Positions 63,055 to 64,000 of a stretch of 64,000 nt of DNA are shown here, one piece after another; position 1 is the first letter of the stretch; each line of letters begins with the position of its first letter. The notes under the pieces are model-generated. The model saw only the letters and a program-made list of their open reading frames with translations, made no database searches and was not told where the DNA came from. Made by a program: the position numbers and the translations under genes. Source of the DNA: Apricaphanius iberus (lineage: Eukaryota > Chordata > Actinopteri > Cyprinodontiformes > Aphaniidae); contig JAPXFQ010002732.1 in assembly GCA_028564705.1 (NCBI GenBank), positions 620,001-684,000 on the forward strand, read 5' to 3'.

Positions 63055-64000
63055 TGATCCCACAGTGTGTGGTGTTTTTCCCATCCCATCCCAGATGGGA
63101 AATCTCACAAAACTTCACAAGATAAAACGTGACTTCAAAATAAATAGAAAAAGCAGCCAAGAAGGATGCATTGGTAATACTTTGTGGACTAGTTTTAAAG
63201 GAGAAGAAATGACACAAGACGACATTGCATAAAGGAATGGAGATAAGCATTAGCAGGGGCTCCTTGCTAAAGATATGGAAATATATTATTTTTGTTTTCG
63301 CTTTTTTTTTTATCTGAAAAGTTGTTACACACTTTCCGCTGATTGATCTCTGTTTCTATTTGTTTGTGGACTGCGGTCAAGTGAGCAAAGACTTAGAAAT
63401 AATAATAAAAGACTCTTCCCAGGCATATTGCCGCCTGTCACTTCACTTTCTGATTGGCTACACCTCACATTCAACAGGCTGTTTGCCTGTGTGTCCTCGC
63501 AACACACCACACATGCTGCGATATCGGGCCAAGATAGTCCAACATGTGAAATATCCCTGATTTCCAATCGGGGCGGTCCTTCCGAACAGCCTAAAGCACT
63601 CTGAACACACCACACACAGCAAGAATATCTGTTAGGATTATCTCAAGAGCCATCTCGATAATTGCAAGAGTGATTCAGTCCTCCTTCAGTTGCCAGTTAT
63701 GATCCCACCCCAGCTGTCCTTGTTTCCGTTAAATACTTCCCGCCATCATTTATTCACCTGGTAATTTTGAATCATTTCAGGTTAATGTAAGATTCCTCTT
63801 TACCCTCCTGACATCTCACCCTTTTTTTACCCTCCTGTTGTTTCCTCCTTTCAGACAAGATTTGCAAAGCCTTCAGGGCATACAAAACTGTAGTAAGTTT
63901 TCCTTTTGGTTTGTAATTAAATTTTATGATCATATTATCTTGGCTGCACCCTGAATGAATGTTAGTCTTCAACTACCACAACTCATGCCACTATATTCCC
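63055..64000. other. intergenic sequence downstream of cdh4
   Basis: No gene recognised. A 38-nt segment (63855-63892) has an acceptor- and a donor-like border but is not supported as an exon. Confidence 0.6.

Overview
The window is vertebrate, almost certainly teleost fish, genomic DNA. Coding sequence is confined to short exons with GT/AG borders, separated by introns of 0.12 to 19.3 kb. The repeats are typical of ray-finned fish: Tc1-like transposon relics, hAT-type MITEs, Rex1/CR1/L2-group LINE fragments, and SINE/L2 tails ending in GGATGG units. No bacterial-type gene, operon, CRISPR array or RNA gene was seen.

The only host gene I can support is the 3' part of a classical type-I cadherin on the + strand, best called cdh4 (R-cadherin). 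Nine exons (18431-57563) join in phase into 1,704 nt, or 567 residues plus a stop. They cover the end of EC3, all of EC4 and EC5, the transmembrane helix, the p120-catenin-binding juxtamembrane segment and the beta-catenin-binding tail. Several segments separate cdh4 from cdh2, notably the membrane-proximal CPCDNNGDC and [13 protein letters not shown] stretches. Upstream exons (5' end, EC1, EC2, most of EC3) lie outside the window, so 1-18430 is read as the end of a large upstream intron. The 3' UTR runs to a poly(A) signal near 58.85 kb, followed closely by a Tc1-like relic.

Layout: 1-18430, intron with a Tc1 relic, a LINE relic split by a hAT MITE, an LTR-like repeat, a textbook hAT MITE, a broken RecQ-like helicase fragment and an 8-kb minus-strand LTR retrotransposon. 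18431-31581, four exons with intervening SINE, Tc1 and LINE relics. 31582-50870, a 19.3-kb intron dominated by transposons, including a TA-flanked element nested in a TTAA-flanked one. 50871-57563, five exons. 57564-64000, 3' UTR and intergenic repeats including a MITE with a nested SINE.

Points most worth a second look: a 120-nt intron in the middle of the transmembrane helix that is in frame and stop-free; tandem splice donors 9 nt apart after the 143-nt exon; a clustered patch of divergence between otherwise near-identical LTRs; and perfect 27-bp inverted repeats on the nested TA element. I found no convincing wholly new biological system. The interest is in gene-structure oddities and in transposon biology.
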